From assembly GCF_000153025.1 (NCBI RefSeq), contig NZ_CH672429.1:65822-129821 (forward strand): DNA of 64,000 bases. The letters are read 5' to 3'. The notes beneath the pieces were generated by a model. That model saw only the letters and a list, made by a program, of their open reading frames with translations, had not been told where the DNA came from and ran no database searches. A program made the position numbers and the translations under genes. Positions 26,473-34,181 of this stretch are shown here, in pieces. The stretch is from Marinomonas sp. MED121 (GTDB taxonomy: Bacteria > Pseudomonadota > Gammaproteobacteria > Pseudomonadales > Marinomonadaceae). Numbering within the stretch: the stretch's first letter is position 1; each line of letters starts with the position of its first letter.

Positions 26473-29400
26473 TTATTTTTCCACGATAAGGTATAAATGC
26501 TTCTTTTGCTTAAAAGCATCATGATTCCACTTTTCAGACTGATAATATAGATTATGATCTGGTGGTAAAAAAGTGCCTCTTTCCATTAAAACATAGATAG
26601 GCATAGATTTGGGCTGTGCACTTTCACCCTCCCCATCTTGTTCAAGAGAGTCCACATAATAGGCTTTATTCCATTTGGATTTTGGCAGTACTATATTTTT
26701 TTCATCGCCAGCTTTAACTTCATTGTAATATTGAATAACTTGGGCAACGCTTTTCATTCCATCAAAAAAAGCACTATTAAACCAACTAGTAGGGAATTCT
26801 ACCATGTCTTCAATATCTGATTCTTGATAGCCCATTTGTAATAATGGCACTATGGCTCGCCAAGAAAGCTTTCCAAGATAAACACTATCATTATCAAAAA
26901 AGAAGTCTTGACGATGTAGATCATTGACAATTAAAGCAGGTTCTTTGGTTAAACCTTCATCGCTCCAAAAACCTATATTTCTTGCCTCTTTAATGTTGCC
27001 ATTATTATCCACACCCACCTTATCTAAATTACCAACATAAACATCATAAGGCGCTTTATTATAAGCAGTTAGTATTTCTATACCTTTACCACGCTCATAC
27101 AATAAATCTGTTTCAATCTGATACACTCTGTCATCAACTTTATCGTAATTCAATACTTTTAACCCGTAAGCTTCTACTTTTGATCGAGTTAATTTAGAGT
27201 TATCTTTCAAGAATTCTTGCCAATAACCTTCTAATAGGTTTTGTGATGCACTTTTACTTTTTGAATGCCACAACTCTGCCAGCATCAAAGCTAACAAACC
27301 AATATTAATTACACTACCAACAACTAAAAGCACCCCAGCTAAGGCTAAGCGATATGCAAATAGCTTAAGAATTTGTGAGGCAACTAGCATGCTACCAGCT
27401 ACAATATTTAAACCATCAATAAATAACTTTTTATATTCACCTGATTTAAGGTGATCTGCTGCTGCAAAACTCGATACTATAACCTGCAATATCCCAGTAA
27501 GCATCGCAGTTTTATTTAGTAAAGAGCTTAACCCTTCTGGTTTAACCATCCAAGATGACCTTAAATGGCTAAACGTATTGGTTCTCGCTGCCACCATAAA
27601 GACACTTTGCGCGGCTGACCCTGTCATTTGAAACACTTCAACAGTACTGGCTGCATACGTTGTAAGTAAGCGACCTTGGCTCCAGTTTTCTTTTACTGCC
27701 TTTTCTTCTAAAGCCTGAAGCTGTTGTATCGACAAAGCAAAATTAAATAGCCCATAAACCACCTTGCCATAAGCTGCCCCTAAACTAACCAACTTATTGT
27801 TATGCTCGCTTATACCCGTATAAAACTTGTGCGCAGTACCTTTACCAGAATTAATGTCATCATCTAATGAAGCAAAAAAGTCCATCATTTTAGAAACTAT
27901 ATACTGCCCTCTTTTATTCGAAGCGCTAATATCTTTAGTGACAATTAACGCTTTAAAAATATTTAAAAAGCTACCAACATCTAATTTAGTGATGGAGTCT
28001 CGCCCATCTAGTATAGAAAATAGAACTAGTACATTTTTAAACATTCTTATGTGATAGGATAGATCCGTTCTTAACGCCTGTTTAATATGACTATTCACAA
28101 AACTATCATAACTTCCAAGTATCACTTGTAAAATACAGGGTGCGCCAGCACTGGGAATTAAAGCATTTAAATAAGGTTTAGCCAGAACTTCATACTGACC
28201 TATAATATAAGAAGATAGAGACATTTCTGTTTGTAAACTATTATCTTCAATGAAATTACTACTTGATTGATCTAAGAGGTATTCAGGAACGTCTTTAAAA
28301 TCCTCCTCAGTATGTTTTCTATCTGCATCAGGATCTGACAAACTTTCCCATAACTCTTTTATTTGCTCATCAACCTTATCTCCTGATAACTTACTTAACG
28401 AATCTATTGAATAAACTAAATCTTCATCCCAGATCATTTCACCATAAAGCTCAGAATGAGACAGGGCCGCATAACACCTTGAAATAGTGATAAAGATCTC
28501 ACGCCACCTGTCTTCTTTCTCCATGTAGGGACCTGCATCCATGGTGCCTTGTTCAATTTCTTTACTCTCTATATGCTCAACATAATGCTTCAACTCTGCC
28601 AATAAGGCAGGGGAGCGGATGAGATGATACAACTTACCTGCAGCGCTTTCTTGATCTTGCTTAGCTAAAGCTAAGTCAGAAATGGGTGCATTTAGGACAT
28701 TAGGAGTGTGAACCACAGTATCAATTCCACGGTATAGATCTTCTAATGCCTCACTTAGCTTTGTTCTACGGCTGACTTTAGAAGTATTTATAAAGAGATT
28801 ATTGGAATCAAAGTAAGGGAATTTAACATGAAGATCGACTAGCGATTTCATTTCCTGCGCTATCATCATTTTTTCTAAATGAGGCGACACCATTAAATTA
28901 TATTCGTTGGTTTGCTGCTCTACATCAGAGAGTGCTTTTTTAAGGCGATAGTTCCATTCTGGCAAGGTGCAATGCAAGTAAATTTCTTTAGGTGCTGGCG
29001 CATCGCCCCCATCATAAACAATGGAAGTCACTTTTTGAGCCATACCTTCTGACTCAGGGACTTTTATTGCTGGTAGATCATCTAGTTTGTTAGTGACAAA
29101 TGGCCCTTGATCTAAGGGGTACAAAAGGAAGTGTGTTGGTGAATTAAGGTTAATAATTGAATCACTGTGTCCATATTCATTATGAACCCCAGAGGTTGCC
29201 ATTAACCCTTTTGTTAAAACAGGTTTTACCAATTCAAACTTTTGCGCCCGTAATTCTGAGTCTTCATACTTACGTTTAAGCACATTGCCAAAGTCATTTT
29301 TATAGGTGGTTTCTTTAAAATGGGTGCATTGAGCTTCTCCACTTTTAATATAAGCGGCTCTTAAATAGTCAGGACTAAAAGAATGAGTGGTTTTCGACTG

Positions 29401-30012
29401 CGCTTCTAGTGCTTCTTTGGTATGACTCTTCCAATACAAGACAAATCTATCATGAATGACTGAGCCATCATCAGCATATCTAAATATGGTATTGCTGTAG
29501 TTGTAGTATTTTTCGAACTGCACCAAGGTTTTTTTATCTGGCGTTTCTTTGTGAGTATGTACACTTCTAACGCATCTAGGGACAAATGGCTCAGGCAGTT
29601 CACCTAAGTTATCTAAGTCTAAAGACCACTGATTAGGGGCTAAAATACTCCCACTTTCTTCAAAAATAAGGCTTACCTTTTCATCTAGATACAAGGCATC
29701 ATATTGCTCTCTTCTAGCCTCAAGCTCCTCTAAGTTAAAGTCGAGGTCTTCTTTATAGTTATCGTAAGGATAGGAATGCTTTTTATGTTCAGAAATGGCA
29801 TCTTTTATATACTGCTCTAACCCTTTCACTCTTAGCTTTAGTAGTTCAACCTGCGAGCGCGCTTTAAAGGCTAAAATGTTGTATTGCGCTTCATTTTCTT
29901 TAACAAGTTCGTCTGCTTTTGTTTTGATTTTCTCAATTAGCGCATTGTCATGGGCGATTTGTTTATTTTCTAAATCAAAGTTGGGTAAGTATTTTTCAAG
30001 TTCTGATAGCAT
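26473..30012 (-). CDS. Large T6SS cargo candidate with a C-terminal hydrophobic region
   Basis: A 1179-residue protein I do not recognise at family level. The first 110 residues are charged and helical (coiled-coil-like, KIKTKADELVKENEAQ). A mixed region runs to about 820. Three hydrophobic helices lie between about residues 828 and 915 (ILQVIVSSFAAADHL; GLNIVAGSMLVASQIL; LALAGVLLVVGSVINIG), and a soluble tail of about 260 residues ends the protein. This layout resembles pore-forming VasX-type T6SS toxins, but the Cys-rich N-terminal signature of that group was not seen. It follows vgrG by 85 bases and precedes three exported LRR genes. There is no signal peptide, as expected for T6SS cargo. 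Effector status is inferred from position and architecture. Confidence 0.65.
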   Translation of the reverse strand: MLSELEKYLPNFDLENKQIAHDNALIEKIKTKADELVKENEAQYNILAFKARSQVELLKLRVKGLEQYIKDAISEHKKHSYPYDNYKEDLDFNLEELEARREQYDALYLDEKVSLIFEESGSILAPNQWSLDLDNLGELPEPFVPRCVRSVHTHKETPDKKTLVQFEKYYNYSNTIFRYADDGSVIHDRFVLYWKSHTKEALEAQSKTTHSFSPDYLRAAYIKSGEAQCTHFKETTYKNDFGNVLKRKYEDSELRAQKFELVKPVLTKGLMATSGVHNEYGHSDSIINLNSPTHFLLYPLDQGPFVTNKLDDLPAIKVPESEGMAQKVTSIVYDGGDAPAPKEIYLHCTLPEWNYRLKKALSDVEQQTNEYNLMVSPHLEKMMIAQEMKSLVDLHVKFPYFDSNNLFINTSKVSRRTKLSEALEDLYRGIDTVVHTPNVLNAPISDLALAKQDQESAAGKLYHLIRSPALLAELKHYVEHIESKEIEQGTMDAGPYMEKEDRWREIFITISRCYAALSHSELYGEMIWDEDLVYSIDSLSKLSGDKVDEQIKELWESLSDPDADRKHTEEDFKDVPEYLLDQSSSNFIEDNSLQTEMSLSSYIIGQYEVLAKPYLNALIPSAGAPCILQVILGSYDSFVNSHIKQALRTDLSYHIRMFKNVLVLFSILDGRDSITKLDVGSFLNIFKALIVTKDISASNKRGQYIVSKMMDFFASLDDDINSGKGTAHKFYTGISEHNNKLVSLGAAYGKVVYGLFNFALSIQQLQALEEKAVKENWSQGRLLTTYAASTVEVFQMTGSAAQSVFMVAARTNTFSHLRSSWMVKPEGLSSLLNKTAMLTGILQVIVSSFAAADHLKSGEYKKLFIDGLNIVAGSMLVASQILKLFAYRLALAGVLLVVGSVINIGLLALMLAELWHSKSKSASQNLLEGYWQEFLKDNSKLTRSKVEAYGLKVLNYDKVDDRVYQIETDLLYERGKGIEILTAYNKAPYDVYVGNLDKVGVDNNGNIKEARNIGFWSDEGLTKEPALIVNDLHRQDFFFDNDSVYLGKLSWRAIVPLLQMGYQESDIEDMVEFPTSWFNSAFFDGMKSVAQVIQYYNEVKAGDEKNIVLPKSKWNKAYYVDSLEQDGEGESAQPKSMPIYVLMERGTFLPPDHNLYYQSEKWNHDAFKQKKHLYLIVEK

Positions 30013-30097
30013 GTTATTAATCCATTAGTTACTGGCTATTTATCGCTTTAATGGGCTTTATCCCTAGCTTGTATGAGTTTGGTAAAAGAGCTGGCGT

Positions 30098-32650
30098 CTA
30101 GACTTTATAATCACCGCTTTCAAACCAAGCTAGCAGCTCATCGTCCGCCTCCCCACTTAAATCTAACTGTGCAACATATTGCAGTGCTTTAATGTTTGAT
30201 TCAGTTAGTGGCCCAATTGATCCATCTATCTTGCTGTCTAAATACCCTAGATTTGCTAAACGCTGTTGTACGCCTTTTGGTTCTTCTGCAGGCGCTAACT
30301 CCTCTAGATAAACATGCATTTGATGATAAAAATCATTGTCTGCTTCAGGCCAAAATTTCACATCTACTTCTTTAATTGATAAATCAAAATCAAAAAACAA
30401 GGTTCCATCTGCTTCAGTTTGTGTTTCGATTATCTCGGTACCTGTGTCAATTTCACACTGACAATTAGCGTAGGGTTCAGCATTTTGATCTTGTAACAAT
30501 ATTGCTCTGAAATGATCCTTTTCTTCTTCTGGAGCCTCTTCTTCAGCGACGTTCTCTTCGATGACTTCGCCAACAGCCCCTTTCACAGGCACAGCAGCTA
30601 TAGCGGCCGCTTCTAGCTCAGGAGACTCAACCTCTACCGCTTCAAACACCACGTCTTGTACATTGGCTTCCCCTGCTACGGCTGTGCCTTTTTCAAGGGC
30701 TGTCATAGTGGGATCGATGACTTCGGCTTGTTCTAAGAACTTAGGTAATTCTGCTAGCTGTCCAGCGTATGCAGCGCCACTGCCAGCGCCGCCGCCTGAG
30801 TTTAGGTTAATGGCCGCACCTGACAGGCTCACCCCAGCGGCGTCGATTTTGACGGTACTGCCGCCCGCGCTTAATAACATTTCAGCGCCCGCTTCGATGA
30901 CGACCTTTGTACCCGCTTTTAAGGTAACATCCGTCCCCGTTTCGATAAGGTGTTTATCTGTGATTTTAATGTGTAAAGAGGCATCGGTCTGCTGACTATG
31001 ATCCCCTGTGATGGTCTCAGTTTGGTTACCTTCTACTGTCAGGTTGTCATTCAAGCCAACTTGCTCGAACCTGTCATTGCCGACGGTTTGAGTCAGATCA
31101 TGTTGAATGGTTTCGCTTCTATCGTTTTGTACCTTAAGGTTTAAATCCTTTTGCGCATGCAGGTAGATTTCTTCTTGCTCCGCTTGGTCTTCAAAACTCA
31201 GCTCGTTAAAGCCTTCCCCTTGGTGAGATTGAGTACGAATCACCGTCTTACTTTTATGTTCTGGCAAGGCATAGGGAGGCTGGTTATTGGCGTTGTAAGT
31301 GCGCCCTGTCACTATGGGCTGATCAGGGTCCCCTTCTAAAAAGCTAACAATCACTTCATGGCCGACTCTAGGCAGTGCTTGCATGCCATATTGGCCGCCT
31401 GCCCAACCTTGAGAGACCCGCATCCAACAACTAGAAAACTCATCCGCTAGACCTAGTCTATCCCAGCTAAATTGCACCTTGATACGGCCAAATTCATCAC
31501 AATAAATTTCTTCACCCGCAGGGCCAACCACCGTCGCAATTTGCGGGCCATCGACACAGGGTTTGCTATTCACATCTGGGCGCCATTGGCGAGCACCTGG
31601 AATCACATCAAACTGGTTGTTATAGGTGGTTGCCCCTTCACCGCCCATTTCTTCTAAGGCTTGGGGCTGAGTGCCTGTGTGTTCTATGCTGACAATTAAC
31701 CAGTCTTGATTACATTCATCTTGCGGGTGCTCTAGCAGAGTCAACTTATGACCACTTACTAGGTGAGACAGATTACTCTCCCCTTTTGCGGTGATGGCAT
31801 CCCTTCGTAACGCATCAATTCGATACTGAGCAAAGGCTTTACCACTATCATCACTTTTATAACGACCTGGGTAATCATAGTGCTCGTAGGTAAGCTGTTG
31901 AGCCTCTAGCTCTGTGCCCATGGTTTCCTGCAAGAAACTGTATTCAGGGCGTTTAAAGCTATAGTCTTTTAATTGCACAGAAGACACTTCAGATTGGGTA
32001 AAGCGTTTGAATGTGCGCACATAGGGCTGATTGGCTTTCCCCCCTCCTAAGGCATTATAACTTGCTGGCAGGGGTAAAATTGGCAGGTTTTGACTGTCAT
32101 CACTGAAAACTAAAGTATGCTTATCATCTAGGTGGCTAAAGTAGTATAAAAGCCCTTCTTCAGCAGCGAGACGAGTGATAAAGTCGAAATCAGTTTCACG
32201 ATATTGAACACAGTATTCTCTTTGTTCACATACCCTTGCCGTTGAAAAGGCGTACTCTGTAATGCCCATTTCTTCTAATAATGTGGCAATGATCTCTGGT
32301 GCGGATTGAAGCTGAAAGATACGGCTATTGTGCCTAAGGGTAGAACGCTTAAACGCCGGCACCATTTCTAAGCGGTAAAAACTGTGGTGCAGCCCGGTAT
32401 CCCCTCGCTCAAACGCTTGAGCAATACCCTGCCATTTTTGAGTTATAAAGCCATCTTGCCAGACACTCAAACTGACATTTTTATCTAATACCTGGTCTAC
32501 TGTGATCTTTTCATCACGACTGGCCAAGGACACATCAAACTGAAATAAACGTGAGAGGGACTCTTGCCCTTTAAATTGAGTGACGACAAAGGCCGTCTCA
32601 GGTAGGCCCTCTACCGTGAGGGTAAATTGCAGTCCGCTATTTAGTGCCAT
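30098..32650 (-). CDS. vgrG: Evolved VgrG with transthyretin-like and peptidoglycan-binding C-terminal domains
   Basis: An 850-residue VgrG, clearly paralogous to the one at 10569 through the gp27/gp5/spike core (REYCVQYRETDFDF, RVSQGWAGGQYGMQALPRVG, ending near SGAAINLNSGGG). After the spike come an Ala/Glu-rich linker (EEEAPEEEKDH), a small beta domain (ILLQDQNAEPYANCQCEID..., transthyretin-like) and at about residues 775-850 a PG_binding_1 domain (VQQRLANLGYLDSKIDGSIGP). Such tails help tether cargo and bind the target cell wall. It heads T6SS island 2 without a DUF4123 gene, so cargo loading probably uses the tail. The leader has the same sigma-54 site and dyad as vgrG1. Confidence 0.93.
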   Translation of the reverse strand: MALNSGLQFTLTVEGLPETAFVVTQFKGQESLSRLFQFDVSLASRDEKITVDQVLDKNVSLSVWQDGFITQKWQGIAQAFERGDTGLHHSFYRLEMVPAFKRSTLRHNSRIFQLQSAPEIIATLLEEMGITEYAFSTARVCEQREYCVQYRETDFDFITRLAAEEGLLYYFSHLDDKHTLVFSDDSQNLPILPLPASYNALGGGKANQPYVRTFKRFTQSEVSSVQLKDYSFKRPEYSFLQETMGTELEAQQLTYEHYDYPGRYKSDDSGKAFAQYRIDALRRDAITAKGESNLSHLVSGHKLTLLEHPQDECNQDWLIVSIEHTGTQPQALEEMGGEGATTYNNQFDVIPGARQWRPDVNSKPCVDGPQIATVVGPAGEEIYCDEFGRIKVQFSWDRLGLADEFSSCWMRVSQGWAGGQYGMQALPRVGHEVIVSFLEGDPDQPIVTGRTYNANNQPPYALPEHKSKTVIRTQSHQGEGFNELSFEDQAEQEEIYLHAQKDLNLKVQNDRSETIQHDLTQTVGNDRFEQVGLNDNLTVEGNQTETITGDHSQQTDASLHIKITDKHLIETGTDVTLKAGTKVVIEAGAEMLLSAGGSTVKIDAAGVSLSGAAINLNSGGGAGSGAAYAGQLAELPKFLEQAEVIDPTMTALEKGTAVAGEANVQDVVFEAVEVESPELEAAAIAAVPVKGAVGEVIEENVAEEEAPEEEKDHFRAILLQDQNAEPYANCQCEIDTGTEIIETQTEADGTLFFDFDLSIKEVDVKFWPEADNDFYHQMHVYLEELAPAEEPKGVQQRLANLGYLDSKIDGSIGPLTESNIKALQYVAQLDLSGEADDELLAWFESGDYKV

Positions 32651-32774
32651 GGGTAATTTCCATATAAATCAAAAAAGTAAAAAGCGCCCAATCCATACGC
32701 CTATCAAAATTTGCTTGTTCACTTTCATCGCTGAGTTAAGCACACAATGAAAGGCGAAAGCAGCCACTAATAAG

Positions 32775-32789
32775 GCAAAATTTATACCA
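32775..32789 (-). promoter_or_regulatory. Sigma-54 (-24/-12) promoter of T6SS island 2
   Basis: Minus strand TGGTAT-AAATT-TTGCC, with GG and GC 10 bases apart as the -24/-12 class requires. The predicted start is about 114 bases upstream of vgrG, nearly the same as in island 1. Confidence 0.68.
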
Positions 32790-32840
32790 AGGCGTAATAA
32801 AGCTGCAATCAGCGCTAATTAAGCGTCAAAGGCCCGACTT

Positions 32841-32882
32841 CTAGGCAAGTTGTTGCTAATTTTCGAGTAACTAATTGCCCAA
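32841..32882 (-). promoter_or_regulatory. 42-bp dyad upstream of the sigma-54 site, island 2 copy
   Basis: Aligns without gaps to 10757-10798: TAGGCAA, TTGCTAA, GAGTAA and TTGCC are conserved at identical spacing. It lies 52 bp upstream of the -24 box. Confidence 0.65.
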
Positions 32883-32887
32883 AAACA

Positions 32888-32923
32888 AAAAAGCCGATAA
32901 TGAAACGTCATTATCGGCTTTTT
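32888..32923. terminator. Terminator after cobO
   Basis: A perfect 16-bp stem (AAAAAGCCGATAATGA with its complement) and a 4-base loop; strong in both directions. It isolates island 2 from the cobO-metH side. Confidence 0.92.
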
Positions 32924-32960
32924 AAAAAGAATCAAAGGGACCTATAAAATCAATTCAGAT

Positions 32961-33569
32961 TTAAAACTCCAGCCCTTTTTGCGCTTTGATCCCTCGCTTA
33001 AAGGCGTGTTTTACTTCTTTGATGTCACTGACTGTATCGGCAATTTCCATCAAGGCATCAGAGGCGCCTCGACCTGTAATCACAAGGTGCTGAGTATCGG
33101 GTCGCTGCATGATGGCATCTAACACCTGATCTTCTTCTAGATAGTCATAATGCAGAAGGTAGGTCAGTTCATCCAATACAACAAGGTCATAACTTGCGTC
33201 TTCTAACAAGGCTTTGGCTGACGACCAAGCCGCTTTTGAAGAGGCGATATCTTGTTCTCGATTTTGGGTTTCCCAGGTAAAACCTGAGTCCATAATAAAC
33301 CAATCTACATTGGGTTGAGCCTTGAAAAAACTGATTTCACCTGTATCCCAGTCTCCCTTTAAAAACTGTACCACGCCCACTTTCATACCATGGCCTAACG
33401 CCCTTGCTACCATACCTAAGGCTGAACTGGATTTGCCCTTACCATTACCCGTTAACAAGACAAAGGTGCCTTTATCTTGCTGAGCATTAGCAATACGCTT
33501 ATCCACATGCATTTTAATTTTTTGCATGCGTTTAGCATGTTGTTCTGGATCTTTAATCACTTTAGACAT
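32961..33569 (-). CDS. cobO: Cob(I)yrinic acid a,c-diamide adenosyltransferase
   Basis: A 202-residue CobA/CobO/BtuR-type corrinoid adenosyltransferase. The P-loop GNGKGKSS (residues about 42-49) is the family hallmark, followed by VVQFLKGDW and VVLDELTYLLHYDYL. It adenosylates cob(I)alamin or its precursors using ATP. AGGTG lies 8 bases before the ATG. The gene is downstream of metH on the same strand, which uses methylcobalamin; together they indicate B12 use or salvage. Confidence 0.95.
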   Translation of the reverse strand: MSKVIKDPEQHAKRMQKIKMHVDKRIANAQQDKGTFVLLTGNGKGKSSSALGMVARALGHGMKVGVVQFLKGDWDTGEISFFKAQPNVDWFIMDSGFTWETQNREQDIASSKAAWSSAKALLEDASYDLVVLDELTYLLHYDYLEEDQVLDAIMQRPDTQHLVITGRGASDALMEIADTVSDIKEVKHAFKRGIKAQKGLEF

Positions 33570-33654
33570 GATCTAATCACCTATTTTTAAGGTTTAACTG
33601 AAGGATTTTATTGTCCATTAAACAAGCATTTTAATAGGCACTTTTATTTAAGGG

Positions 33655-33710
33655 CTATGTAACAAGAGCTATGGAACAAGTGTTATGGAACAAGAGCTAT
33701 GGCATAAAAT
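33655..33710. repeat. 14-bp imperfect tandem repeat at the 3' end of the SRPBCC gene
   Basis: Units CTATGTAACAAGAG, CTATGGAACAAGTG, TTATGGAACAAGAG and a decayed fourth CTATGGCATAAAAT run head to tail. The last one contains the stop codon of the SRPBCC gene. Confidence 0.8.
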
Positions 33711-34179
33711 TCATGTCATCGAGACTGTCATCATAATCGAGGGTTTCTAATGTCTCTTTTAAGGCGATAAGATGCGCTTCTAGCAAGGCCTTAGTAAGCA
33801 AGTACTCAAAATGAAAAGCACGTGTTTTCATCCAGCCGTTATATTTAAGCTCCACCTCAAGCTTAGTATTGCCTCTCTTATCAGAGCTGAGATTAAAACA
33901 CCAAGACTCTGAGAGCCACCAAGAATAAGGCCGAGTAAAACTGAAATATAACCGATTGGGCGCACTTAACTCCTCAACCCTACCTTGCCTTATCTGGCGT
34001 CCACTTAAGGTATTTAACGTAAACTTTACTGGGCTTGATAATAAGGTCGGCGCACTGGCAGGAATTTCAACATGCATAACAGACGGTGACCAAAGGCCAT
34101 AACGCTCGATATTAACCAATTGCAGCCAGACCTCATCTTGGCTGGCTGCAACCTCTATTTCAAGTGAACCAGAGAGCAA
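33697..34179 (-). CDS. SRPBCC-family small ligand-binding-like protein
   Basis: A 160-residue protein of the START/SRPBCC (polyketide cyclase-like) fold: N-terminal IEVAASQDEVWLQLVNIERYGLW, central beta strands with RPYSWWLSESW, and a long C-terminal helix. The ligand is unknown. It starts with TTG two bases after the metH stop; AAGG 7 bases before supports this start, and the gene is likely co-transcribed with metH. A role in methionine or B12 metabolism is only suggested by this coupling. Confidence 0.7.
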   Translation of the reverse strand: MLSGSLEIEVAASQDEVWLQLVNIERYGLWSPSVMHVEIPASAPTLLSSPVKFTLNTLSGRQIRQGRVEELSAPNRLYFSFTRPYSWWLSESWCFNLSSDKRGNTKLEVELKYNGWMKTRAFHFEYLLTKALLEAHLIALKETLETLDYDDSLDDMNFMP

Positions 34180-34181
34180 GG

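Noticed and set aside
30561-30995. A 144-codon plus-strand frame opposite vgrG2
   Set aside because: It lies wholly antisense to a clear VgrG, has low-complexity Ala/Ser/Thr composition mirroring the coding strand, and has no ribosome site.
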